Source: Lineus longissimus
Taxonomy: Eukaryota; Nemertea; Pilidiophora; Heteronemertea; Lineidae
Length of the DNA: 64,000 nt
Assembly (NCBI RefSeq): GCF_910592395.1
Contig: NC_088325.1
Coordinates: 3,999,501-4,063,500 of the forward strand
Reading direction: 5' to 3'
Every line of letters starts with the position of its first letter. The first letter of the stretch is position 1. A program made the translations under genes and the position numbers. Of this stretch, positions 23,341 through 33,628 are shown piece after piece. The notes below the pieces were generated by a model. The model saw nothing but the letters and a program-made list of their open reading frames with translations. It ran no database searches and was not told where the DNA came from.

Positions 23341-23755
23341 CACTTACACCACCTGAAAATGGACCACCAATCTTGGTTCGGGAACCAATGCCGCACCATC
23401 GAAAATCCACCAAGCGCTTACACCAGCGCTGCAGCTAGTTATAAAATCCGGCTACAGATGGCGCGCAAACAATAAATTGCATGCGCAGAAAGCGCCATTT
23501 CGAAAGCGCCGCCTGGAGCCGAACCATCTAACTAGCTAATTGCCGATCCATTTGCGCGTACACCACGACAAAGCCGAGCTTTTAACAAGCCGGGCGAATT
23601 TGGACCATCAAGCTTGGTGGGACAAATTCGCTCGGCAATTTGTATCGGCAATGGATTGCCGAACCAATTTGTCGCGGCAATGTGGTGGTGTAAGTGCAAT
23701 TGGTCCACCAATATTTCGTGGTGTAAGCGCTTACACCACGAAATATTGGTGGACC
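23341..23755. mobile_element. Palindromic MITE-like element with 54-bp perfect palindrome
   Basis: CACTTACACCACCTGAAAAT plus GGACCACC at 23341 is inverted at the right side (GGTCCACCAATATTTCGTGG plus TGTAAGCG). A perfect 54-bp palindrome with 27-bp arms lies at 23702-23755, centred on AAGCGCTT. Intervening sequence has more inverted words (CACCACGACAAAGCCGAGC, TTGGACCATCAAGCTTGGTG). No ORF. Probably a small non-autonomous DNA element or two copies meeting head to head. Confidence 0.5.
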
Positions 23756-24203
23756 GCTCTGAGGGGTCCTAATGAATCCATCTTGTCAGGTCCAACTTTT
23801 TGTTGACCCAAGGGCTTATCTGAAAACAGGTCTTGGGGCAAACCATGCTTTGTCAACAAAATACCTTTTGCTTTGTGGTTATAAATGACGATTGTCAGAT
23901 TAATTTTGTTCCATTCTTGGTTGTAGGTATAACTGAATGGCACCAACATGTGGGTTTAGAAGGTCTAAGTATGCATTAAGACAACAATTAATCCAAAAAA
24001 ATCGATTTCAAGCAATGTGGTTCGTTTTCTTTCAACTTTTATTCCCAGACCACGCCCATCCAATAAAAACGAAAATCTTCGGGAATCTTCGGCGATGACG
24101 ACAACAAAGGAAGGCCGAGCGATCTCTCTCAGGAATATCATGGCGGTGCAGTGCATTTGCATGTGAATAGTTTCTTGCGATATCATACGAAATATCAATT
24201 GAT

Positions 24204-26091
24204 ATGGTGAATAGATGTGTTTTGTACGGCTGTAGTGCCACGGCCGATGCATCGAGTGCTCTTTCGACGCATTCATTCCCGAAAAAACCAGCAATTTGAC
24301 GTCAGTGGGTGAAGTTTGTACAAACAACGAGAGCGGATTTGTGGATCCGAAACCGACCAACACCTCGGCCGTAGTGTGCTCAAAACACTTCACTGACGAT
24401 TGTTTTGAAGTACCATTATCGTTTGCCCAGAACGAAAGTGGTTTTCAGAAGAAGTAAGCACATTTTGATTCTGTAGCCCTAATAAATTCCTAGACGACGC
24501 TATCGAAATATTATTGTGTTGAATACTACGGTTATGTGGGCATGTACTGTAGGCTACATCATGGTTAAACCATAGGCCCCTGAATGCTAATTAGCGGGAT
24601 TATCGGGCTAAACAATGGGATTAGCTAGGAAATAATATATAGGGAGTTAAAAAACTAGTTTTTTAACTCCCTATATAACTCCCTTTATATTATTTCCTAG
24701 CTAATCCCATTGTTTAGCCCGATAATCCCACTAATTAGCATTCAGGGGCCTATGATAATATACATAAGCCAGGCCTGACATTGACATGGTATTCATGTAG
24801 CCTAGGCCTCTTCACTATACATGTAGCGAGCTACAGCCAGCCAGTGGAGTCGGCTGTAGCCATGTAGGTTGTGCATATGCATAGGGCCTTGCATGCAGGC
24901 AGGCATGGTCTAGTAGTCTTGTGTGATGTGTCATATGACTTCGTTCAATGGTTATGATATTTCCACTTGGCACTCAACTATATGTTCTTGTTAGACAGTT
25001 TGCAAAGCAAACCATGCTCAATCGCATTGTATTGATAATACACCATGACTTTTTAAGGTGCCGAAGATTGAAGAAAGATGCAGTGCCTACCATACCTTCT
25101 AAAGAACCTTCCCATGAAGCGTGTATCATCAGAGCCTATTTCTGTTTCATTAAGGCACTGAAGTTTTTGAGAAGCTGGTAGACATCCTCTTGTCGAAGAG
25201 GTTGATCAAGTCTGTGAGGAAGCTTAGTCCAGATGGGCAGACATCTACACTGGAGGGGTACCATGCCACAGTCATACATTTTGCACCAAAAATGTATCAC
25301 TTTGGATACTTAGGCATGAAGAGCAGGCAAGTCTCACTCACAAAAGTCTTCATGTTTGTCGAGCTTTCAAATTATTGTACCCATCAACGTAGTTTTTTAA
25401 ATCTTACATAAGCATAAGCATACATAATTATGCCAAACTGACTGCTCACATTCACATGTTAATATGTTTCTGCTTGTAGGCTACAGTTAGCTGGACTCCA
25501 CTTCAATGAGAACAGTGGCAGGGACCAAGCCAAACTCAAGAATGGGGAAGAACAATTCAACATTTCATTCCCCAAATTCAAGAAGGGAGACTTTTCAGTG
25601 AAACGTGTTCTGACCAAGTGCACATTCAGTAAGTGGGTATTATTTTTTTCTCAAAAAATAGGCCAGGTGAAGGAATCTATGATGTTCACCTGCGGATGAG
25701 TACCATTTCCAAAGTAAAACTACAGGGTGGTCCATGAAAAGTGTCCCTAGCCAGTCTTTCAAGTGAGATGGGGAAACGCTTCAAAACATCCTGTAATTAG
25801 AATGTGCTGGCAGTTTTCAAATGAACACATGTAATTTGAAATATTGACCAGCCCCTTTTCCTAGGTCACCGCTGACTAATTGCTGTTCATCACCACAACA
25901 ACTGTCTTTTTTCAGACTATGTGACTGAACTTCAGAAAGAGGTGTGCAGAATCATCCGAGCTGGAGAAATCTGTCAGAATGAAGAACCCCCCCCACCCCC
26001 ACTTTCCAGTGCCTTCGAACATCCGGATAAGCAGGAAGCCATCAACAAATACCGGAGTGGAAAACGCTACGTGGAGCATGTGGGGAAATAA
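24204..26091 (+). pseudogene. THAP-domain transposase-like gene, five exons, disrupted
   Basis: Exon 1 (24204-24453) encodes a C2CH THAP finger: MVNRCVLYGC, FPKKPAI, RQWVKFVQTTRADLW and VVCSKHFTDDCFE. It carries a TGA at 24297-24299 and a frameshift before the VCSKHF part. Exon 2 (from 25058) gives CRRLKKDAVPTIP, the usual post-THAP motif. Exon 3 (25155-25326) gives FEKLVDILLSKRL and KLSPDGQTSTLEGYHATVI then HFAPKM. Exon 4 (25480-25628) gives LQLAGLHFNENSGRDQ and PKFKKGDFSVKRV. Exon 5 (25916-26091) ends YRSGKRYVEHVGK. Splice phases fit throughout. The E-x-(Y/F)H..APK..LHFNEN pattern resembles the C-terminal end of THAP-bearing DDE transposases (inference). The middle, where the first catalytic Asp residues would lie, is missing between exons 2 and 3. 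Confidence 0.6.
24571..24754. mobile_element. Foldback MITE in intron 1 of the THAP gene
   Basis: Nearly perfect inverted repeat: CATAGGCCCCTGAATGCTAA at 24571 and its complement ending 24754, with a loop-less centre at AAAACTAGTTTT. The right arm has an extra 12 bases (AACTCCCTTTAT), and one mismatch is visible. No ORF. The near identity of the arms indicates a young insertion or active correction. Confidence 0.65.
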
Positions 26092-26372
26092 CTTGTGTTG
26101 GACTTCTAGATTCCAGTGTAAACTGTATGTGGTGGGAGCCAATTTGGTTTGACGATCATCAAGTTGAAGCTATCACAAATTGCATCCCCGGCCTTGGGCC
26201 TTGTCATCATTGATTTTGTACGGGTCCTGTTTAACAAACATAACATCACCAGTATTGGCATTTTATATGAGCAATGTATTTAAAATTTGAAACTTCAAAA
26301 TTTTGTACAGATGAACAAATACATGCAACTGAACACAATATTTCTTGTTCGTCAATGTCATTGTACTTATAG

Positions 26373-27480
26373 TCAGTGTCTAGTCAGAGTCCAGGTGATG
26401 AAAACCTCTGAATTCAGCATCCTCCTCGAGTCCGGGGGCATGAACTGTGCCCTTATCCGACTCACTGCACATGATGGCAAAACCACACGGACATCCCGCC
26501 CCAGAAACCCCCAACCACCTCGCTAACTGTCTGTAGCTTATGTGCCGCATCCTCTTCTCATACGGCCCATCATATGCTGCCTGACCATACTGCTGTCTAT
26601 ATTGAAGCCAGGCCACCTGCAGGTCATGGTGGTCCAGGCAAACTGACATGAATCCTGGGTGTTGGATGATACATGTCGTCCCCTCAGCCTCTATCTCTGC
26701 CATCTTGTCTTGGACCCTTTGGATCTCGTGGCAGCACGTACATTCATCCTCTTTTTGCTGGATCTGACAGTTGTCGCAGTGGCACCTGAAATGATAGCAA
26801 TATAGGCCTGTATTTATCATATCAATTACAGTGACATTGTAGTCATGAGTAATAAGCAGTGTCATGATAGTAGTACTTGGTCGACTTTATTCACGAAGTA
26901 GGTCCACGCAACGTTAATAAGAGTACACAAATCGTTTGTGAGTTGGGATTGAACAAAAGGACACCCGCAAACGGACAATAGCTCATGCACTGCGTTAAGT
27001 CATGAGGCCTTTGTGAATATGGTATACGGTACCGGTAGGCTATAGTCTTATAGATAGTTGGCGATGGTACTGGTAGGTAGGTAGGCTCTTTATTTATAGT
27101 GTTCAGTGGGTGACAGTGCTTGAAAATAATGGCCTCCGCTCCAACATGCTGGGCACGGGTGTCTAGATAAAACAATAAAACTGTAAAATTCCATACCAGT
27201 CAAGATTATCTCGCCTCGTTGGCCGCTGTTCTTCTTCTGCTACTACAGCTGCCTGCGCCTGTACATGCTGATGCTGTACTTCCACTTGTTCAGGTATTGG
27301 TTCAAACATGTAGGATTCTATCGGTCCAGGAACTAGCTCTGGATCCCCAACATCGCCGAATAACTCATCAGCATCACCACTATCGTAATCGGCAGCAAGA
27401 AATTAGCTGAGAGCAGACGATGAAGTACTGCAATCGCTACAAATTGATGAAGAATCGCTTTCGCTGTATGCATTCGCCAT
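26373..27480 (-). pseudogene. P2X7 'ballast' (cytosolic tail) domain gene, two exons, disrupted
   Basis: Exon 1 (27480-27197) starts MANAYSESDSSS and ends in an acidic Gln/Glu-rich stretch reading RRDNLDW. It has an in-frame TAA at 27405-27403. Exon 2 (26785-26373), joined by GTATGG/TTTCAG, completes the W-C codon and gives CHCDNC, DECTCCHEI, CIIQHPGFMSVCL, YRQQYG and RHISYRQLARW. A one-base slip in a G run (about 26515-26519) then moves the frame; the other frame continues GFLGRDVRVVLPSCAVSRIR and ends at a stop at 26375-26373. Cys-rich zinc-binding pattern and order match the intracellular domain of P2X7-like proteins. No channel part is present, so this is a free-standing ballast protein. 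It lies tail to tail with the THAP gene, 281 bases away. Confidence 0.7.
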
Positions 27481-27850
27481 GTTTTGTTTGGTTCTGATAT
27501 TCCTGAGATGCCTGAGATGACGTCACTTCCTGTCTGGCCGACGAGTGATTTTCGTTTTCGCAGGTGGCGGGATTTACAATTTACAAAAGCTGATTATGCT
27601 GAACCTGCTAAAACTACGTATCCTAAGTGAACACCCATGAGCGCTCCCTTCATGCTTCATTCAGTTTGGGGCGGAATATTCTTCCGACATGACTGGAGCA
27701 TTCACAGGTGTCACCTGTTCCCGAGGGTGGGCGGGTGGGAGTGTTGAAAAATGGATTATCATTCTTTGGTGTTTTGCCATACGGGGAGAGATTCCCTTAC
27801 CCAAGAATGATGCAGTCTTCAGTTTCAACCTAACCAAGTTTTGGCCTCCT

Positions 27851-27922
27851 GCTTCCTCACGAAAGAATGACTGGACTACGAGAATTACGCAGGTAGCGCC
27901 GTCTGGTGTTAACTTAGGATAT
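27851..27922 (-). repeat. Internal copy of the 72-bp terminal repeat
   Basis: Identical over 72 bases to 34668-34739 (GCTTCCTCACGAAAGAATGA ... CTTAGGATAT on the + strand), and in the same orientation. It lies 165 bases beyond the recombinase stop. Confidence 0.9.
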
Positions 27923-28086
27923 GCCCAGTCCCCGAGGACGTTTGAGGACCTAACTCTCGAGATCTTTATATTTTTGGATTATTCTATACTTTTCAGCCAG
28001 TTGTGAAATAGGCCTGAAGATGAACATTGGAAGATGAATAGCTTTTTCCTAAGTTTCACTCAAACAGATGCCATGAAATTTATTGT

Positions 28087-29169
28087 CTAGCTATCCAGTC
28101 TGAATGCTGACTGAAGACAGTTAAAGTCCACAAATTCATTATTTTGGCCTTGGTTAATGCTGGACATGGCCTTGGCAAGGTCGTTTGCCTGGTCGACCTG
28201 TTTGCTGCGCGTGTAGTGGTTTACCGAAGAGTCTGAGAACCATCCAACGTGACGTTTTATTTGTTGGTTTGATGAGGGGTCTGGTCTAGCTAATGCCCTC
28301 AAGGAGATGGCACAGCCTGCCCTAATGCTGTGTGGTGTTTCGCCTTCGTCCAAGTTCAGAGTAGACAGGTAGTGTTTTAACCTGTCGTATATCGCCTCGT
28401 ATGATAGGGGTTTGTCTTCAACTTCTCCTAATTGGTTTATTGGTCTGAAGAGGTAACCGTGGGAGAGGTTTATGTTCAGAGATTGAGTCAGTTCAAAATA
28501 CTTTTCCAATGCTGCCACCGGGCATATCATTTCATCTTTGCAGCGAAAGAGGGAGAAGACGTTTGTTTTGTCTAGACGGAATGTTTTTCCCCAGGTGTGT
28601 TTTATCATATAGCCCGATTTAGAAGGGAGGGACTTTACCTCTTGCGAGAGCATAATGCCAGCATCATGGGCCCGATCTCCGCCAAAAAACATCATTTTAA
28701 ATATCGCTTGGTCTCGTGCCAAGATATATTTTGAAGTCGGTTTTTGTTGAGTATCTGACAGACGTCTGTCGATATACATGGAGATCAGAGCCAGCTTTTT
28801 TATAAAGAGCGGCACCGCCTGTTTTGGGCAGGAGTGTGCGATGCTCTGTTCGTTCTTTATTTGTTTCAGGAAATCAGCGACCTCCTGTGAGTTTGCTGGG
28901 TTACCGTTTTTTTCAAAAATATCCCAAGGTTTCTCACGACCCAATTCCTTTTGGAAAATTCGTTTTAGTTGGGAAATTTTCCCCGCTACTGTCCCGAATG
29001 CTAATCTCCTGGGACATTTACAGCTAGGATTTTTTGCCGTGATTTCCGGGCAAGAAGTGCTATGCACTATGGTTTTCCCGTTGTTGTCTTTCCACGCGAG
29101 ATAAAGGCATATATCATATGGGGTGCAGCTTTTTATATCCTTGCCAATTTGTTTAACGAAGTAGTCCAA
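28087..29169 (-). CDS. Tyrosine recombinase of the DIRS-like element
   Basis: The 360-residue ORF has the full catalytic set of a tyrosine recombinase: R166 (GGDRAHDAG), H280-x-x-R283 (HSIRAG), H307 (RHVGW) and nucleophile Y319 (NHYTR). A Cys/His cluster (TSCPEI..CKCPRR) lies near residue 39-53 and an arm-binding SAM-like region at about 55-135. It would integrate the circular cDNA by site-specific recombination, which explains the absence of an integrase and of a target duplication (family knowledge). It is the 3'-most gene of the element, 161 bases after the RT stop. The frame is intact. Confidence 0.85.
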   Translation of the reverse strand: MDYFVKQIGKDIKSCTPYDICLYLAWKDNNGKTIVHSTSCPEITAKNPSCKCPRRLAFGTVAGKISQLKRIFQKELGREKPWDIFEKNGNPANSQEVADFLKQIKNEQSIAHSCPKQAVPLFIKKLALISMYIDRRLSDTQQKPTSKYILARDQAIFKMMFFGGDRAHDAGIMLSQEVKSLPSKSGYMIKHTWGKTFRLDKTNVFSLFRCKDEMICPVAALEKYFELTQSLNINLSHGYLFRPINQLGEVEDKPLSYEAIYDRLKHYLSTLNLDEGETPHSIRAGCAISLRALARPDPSSNQQIKRHVGWFSDSSVNHYTRSKQVDQANDLAKAMSSINQGQNNEFVDFNCLQSAFRLDS

Positions 29170-29330
29170 GTCTTGAAAAAGCTTACATTTGTTTCTCTGA
29201 TATGCTGTGGCCTGAAAACTGCGTTTTATCGATTGTACCCTTTCGTGCAGCCTTGACAGATTAATTTCAGCACTGGCTTTCTGGAACTAAATTTTGAGAA
29301 AGAAGTTTACATTTCACTTTTTATTTCGCT

Positions 29331-31500
29331 TTAAGTAAGTTGAAACCTTGCCAAATAAAGGTTGTGTGTTATAGTGCTGGAAATGAAACCGTTTTGGGAT
29401 GGGGCAAGGATACATTCTTCACCTTTGTGAGCCAGTACGGATAATTCTGCATTTCTTTCAAGGTTAGGCCACCATGGCGGTAGGGGTGAGATATGTGGTA
29501 TGACCAGAGAGAGTCTGATTGGCCTTTGGCATTCTTCTAGAATGAACTTTATTAGTGGGCCGGCCATTGCGTGTGGGGGAAAACAGTTGTAGTTTTCTTT
29601 TGGATCCAGAATTTGGGCAAAACAGTTCACTCCCGCGCTGCCTGGTAGAGGAAACGGAGTGTAATGTGGCAGGGCTTCGCCCTTGTCGTCTAATTGTACA
29701 TTTGAATCGAGGGACATTAGGTCAAAGGTGTGTGGTCCGTATCTGTTTTGTACTATTTTCCATTGATGTGGAGACAACATGGAATCGAGTTTGGACAGCT
29801 TGCGTGAGGGAGTGTCGGCCGGATTTTTGTTTGATTGTACGAAAAGAAGTTTTAGGTCGCAGTTTGCTGATACCGTGATTTCAAATATTTTCTTTAGTAA
29901 CCTGATTAGGTTTATGTCTTTTGCACCTTCGTGCTCCCATGCTTTCAGGAGCGCCATGTTGTCCACGTATGCATCTACCCTTTTGTCTTTTAATTGATTT
30001 GAAACCGAGATCAACGTATTGAGAAGGGCTTCAGCTTCTTTGAGGTGAATGGGTCTGCTGTCTTCTTTGGGAAAGAAGTCGCCAATTTTCATCTCGCCAA
30101 TGACGCCACCCCATGCGAATTTTGAAGCGTCTGAGGCAAGAGTGATTGAAAAGTGTCGCTCTTTTCTCCAGGGAAGCAGACGAACATTTTCCTCAAATAT
30201 AAACTTCCACGCTTCGATCTCTTCTCTCAGTTTGCCCGATATCGGGATTGGTCTTGAAGATTTGCCTGCCACAGAGATGGCGACAGCCATTTCTCTGATG
30301 AATAGTTTTGCGCCTGGAATGCATAGCTGGAAAGATATGCATTTCCCCATAAACCTTTGTATGATCTTAATGTGGACCGTGGACTGAGCGAGCAATGTGT
30401 TCATGAGGTTTTTGAAGGATTCTAATTTCGCGGTCGGAATTGAGAAATGCATTTCCACCGAATGAAGCAGAAAGCCAAGATGTTTTAGCACTTGAGTAGG
30501 AACCCAGATTATTTTATAAAAGGCGAAAGTATATCCTAGCAACGAGAGGGTGGCGGTGGATGTGTATAAGGATATACCCGTGCTATTGAATTGGGATGGG
30601 GATTTTGTTACTTGCGAGGGGCCAAGGAATCTGTCGTCTAAGTACTGAAACGTAGTTATGCCCCTAGTCCTTAAATATTCTGTAGCCTGCATGCCTGTGG
30701 TTTGGTAGATATATGGACTCAGTTTGAATCCAAAAGGAAGGGTTGTGTGAATGAAATACCAGCCACCCCATTCTATTCCGAAATAGGTTTGGGAGTTTTC
30801 TGATAATGAAATGCCGTCGTAGGCGGATTTTTCGTCTGTACTTGCCATGAAATCTCCCTTGGAGATTTGTTTCTGAATAATGGGAAGTGTTTCTAAGTTG
30901 AAGCTAATTGGGGTTATGAATAAGTTAAGAAATCTCTCATCGTGACACAGCCTGTTTTTGTTGGTTTGTGGAACCATAATCAAGGGCATTACTAAATGTG
31001 GTGGATTTACTTCTCCAACTTTCCCCAACAGTCTTAACGACCCATTCTTCAATTTTTCAGTAATTTGTTGAGTGATTTCGGCCTTGAATGATTCACAGGA
31101 TTTGTGATTGTTGAAGATTTCTGGAGGAGGAGTGTCATTATTATAAGACTTCCCTTCAAGTTTCCTTTGAAGTGTTTAAAGTATTTCGTTATGTCTACAC
31201 CGTTGTTTATCCAATCCATCACGAGTTTGGACGAGTCATTATCAACTGAGTCAGTAACAAATTTCCAATTTTCTTTTTGAGAGTGCAACATGCCAGCAAC
31301 AAAACTATTTGGATCTCTGAGAGGAAAAGCTTGTAGCAGTGTTTCCCAGTTGCTTTCTGTGAGGTCTTCGTTTTCAATTGGTAGTTTTTTTCTCGGGTGG
31401 AGTGGGGAGGGGGTGTCCCCTGCAATTTTTCCATGTCACTTCGTTTTTCTGTGCTGATGCTTTTATGGGGTCGAAATCGGGGTTGGTTTCCCATTCGGGG
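29331..31500 (-). pseudogene. Reverse transcriptase-RNase H ORF of the DIRS-like element, frameshifted near its start
   Basis: From the ATG at 31052 a 573-residue frame is open: RT with LCHDERFLNL, STDEKSAYDGI, GWYFIHTTLPFGFKLSPYIY and the catalytic YLDD (137-140). RNase H follows with D308 (ASDASKFAWGG), D364 (AYVDNMALL) and D413 (NPADTPSR). The frame is open upstream of that ATG (TPPPEIFNN), so the ATG is not the real start. Farther 5', matching pieces lie in other frames: FKHFK near 31170, and NEDLTESNWETLLQAFPLRD, then PEWETNPDFDPIK up to about 31500. This implies single-base indels near 31160 and in the A run near 31388. The start may lie behind an AG acceptor at about 31507. Confidence 0.75.
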
Positions 31501-31640
31501 ATTACCTAAAAAAAAAACAACCAAAAAAGAAAAAATTGTTATTATTGTTATCATTATTATTATTATTATTATTATTTTATTTTATTTTATTTTATTTTTT
31601 TCTTTTTGCAGGGGACACCCCTTACCCCACTCCCGCGAAG
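31394..31640. repeat. Inverted repeat and simple-repeat tract at the 5' end of the RT ORF
   Basis: GGAGTGGGGAGGGGGTGTCC (31400) is inverted at 31607-31635 (TGCAGGGGACACCCCTTACC). Between them lie (ATT)n and (TTTTA)n tracts at 31540-31600. On the element strand there is a T-rich AG before VIPEWETNP and a possible GTAAGG donor at about 31626. An intron may therefore separate gag and RT exons, but this is not certain. Confidence 0.4.
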
Positions 31641-31826
31641 CGTGTGCTTCTGGAGCTTAGGAGCTCCTGGAAGTGAGATTCGGAGAGTCCTTGATTATTT
31701 TGGGAAGGACCTTTGAACTATTTTTATTTATCTATTTATTTTTTTTTTTTCTCTAGTGTCTCAGAGGGAAGGTTCTAATTTCCCCATTAGTTTCTTGTTT
31801 AAGAATTTTATCTTTCTTTCAATTTT

Positions 31827-32832
31827 TCATGATCGGTTATTTTCCTCAGAATTTGCCGATAAAGCCGCGATTTTTGGGCATTTATCCAGGAAGTGTTCCG
31901 TGGATTTACAGACATAGCATTGCCTTGGCCTTGGGTTTCCTCGACTAATACTTCCCCTATAGAAATTGTTCCTACCCCTGTTTTGGAAGCCTCTCCCCCA
32001 CGTTGGACCATTAAAATTGTTGCCATAGTGTGGTGGAGGGGCCCACCATCTTTGAGGTTGCCAGTAGTTGTTCGGGCTTGAAGGGTTAGAATTATTTGTG
32101 AATTCATTATTTGAATCTTGAGTTGAGACTACATTTGTTGAGGGCGAGGACACTTTTTTGCTGATTTTCAACCAACTGTCAACGCTGGCATTTATTTTCT
32201 TAGCTACATCCGTACCAATCAATTTTATGACTAGCCCATGCAACGGGACTTTCATGTTGTCTTTAGCTCTGACGGCCTTGAGGGCCATTTTAAAGTGTTC
32301 TTTCTCGGCATGATTGTGAATCACCGCAGTGTCGTATAGCACTTCCAATGCTGCTATAAGGGCCGAGTTAGTGGTGGTGATCCTGTCGGCTAATGCTCTC
32401 ACCTGTGCTAGAGCCGTGTCCACTGTAACCTTTCCGGAGGTTTCCTTCCACGTTTTCATTTGTTGCTCTAAAACAGCAAGTCGTTTTATGCTTGTGGCAT
32501 CCGCACTTTCCTCTGTTTCAGCCTGAAATTAATATGAGCAAGTGAATCCACATGCCTAGGACGATTTTACCTAACGTTTAGTGGTTTAACATTCTGATTG
32601 TTACTTTGAGTATGATGGTGTAGAGTTGTTGGCCGAAATTTGTTTCATGGGAGTAGAATTGACCCGGCTTATGTTCTTTCAGCTTCCATTTATAAATGCC
32701 GACAAGAATTCAGTCTAAAGCTTGAATGGGCTGTCCCTGATCTGCAAGCGTTGTACGATTCCTATTAACCACCATCATCCCATTGAGCATTTATGGACTT
32801 GCAAGTCTGTTTTAACTGAGCCCGCTTAACGC

Positions 32833-32867
<35 letters not shown>

Positions 32868-33628
32868 CACCCTTTTTTCCCCTTTATGAGCTTCCTCGTC
32901 AGGCTTGGCCTTTTTGTTTTGGTCCTTCTTCCCTTGGGGCTGTTTTTGCTTATGTGCTTGCGTTGGCGTAGGCATAGAAATTTTTTCGGTGGTGGTTCCG
33001 ACGGGCATTCCCGGCAGGGTGGCCTCTTCGTTTGCAAATATGATTGCCGCATGACACACTAGTCTCCTGTTGTTCATGTTGTCTTCTAGCCCTATAGCTT
33101 GCAGAGTGGCCTGTGGCGATTAAATTTTTTGTTAGAGTAAGAGTATAGCTTGGCCTATCCCGCTGTATTTTTAACGGATCTCATTTGCTCCTAAAAACCG
33201 TGAAGGTGCCTGCCGATCCATAAAATCAATTATGCGGCTTTAGTTCAGACTTAACATGGGGTAAAGACTCGATATTTAGTTACCAATCTTTTTTCATAAG
33301 GCTGTTTTCTTTTTCTTTTTCTAGGTTGCCATTTATTGATACCGAGATTTTTTAAAGAAATTTGTTTGCTTACCTCTAGGTCAAAGGCTGTTAATTTTTT
33401 GAATTCTTGAAATAGTTCGGCCGGACTGTAGCTGTGGAGAAGGTGTTTTTCTTTAAACGAAGCTAGGAGCTCAGGTGCACGGAGTGATGCTTCAATTGCT
33501 GTCTCGTCATACGCCCGGACTTTCCCTATCAGTTGTAGCAAGTCCTTCCCGTGAAGGTTAGCGTTCGCGTTCAGCCACAGGCGTGGCTTCAAGCTGCTTG
33601 CCTGCTGCTGGTCATCGTGGCACGCCAT
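31827..33628 (-). CDS. gag-like protein of the DIRS-like element, three exons
   Basis: Exon 1 33628-33374 (85 codons, donor GTAAGC), exon 2 33110-32871 (80 codons, acceptor CCACAG, donor GTGAGT), exon 3 32522-31827 (acceptor TTTCAG). All junctions are phase 0, and the joined frame is 396 residues without a stop. Exon 1 has LHGKDLLQLIGKVRAYDETA and a possible helical domain; exon 2 is Lys/Gln-rich and basic. Exon 3 carries a helical capsid-like part, an Asn/Trp/Gly-rich linker and a CX2CX4HX4C zinc knuckle (CYVCKSTEHFLDKC), typical of RNA-binding gag proteins. Without splicing, each exon would look like an orphan ORF. Intron 2 starts with a long A run after the donor. Confidence 0.65.

Noticed and set aside
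28778-29256. Plus-strand ORFs over the recombinase gene
   Set aside because: Shadows of the minus-strand tyrosine recombinase, whose catalytic residues are complete.
29555-30387. Plus-strand ORFs over the RT-RNase H gene
   Set aside because: Shadows of the minus-strand RT-RNase H frame.
32826-32864. Lys-rich C-terminus of a separate protein
   Set aside because: The lysine run is the translated A tract just after the GTGAGT donor, so it belongs to intron 2 of the gag gene.
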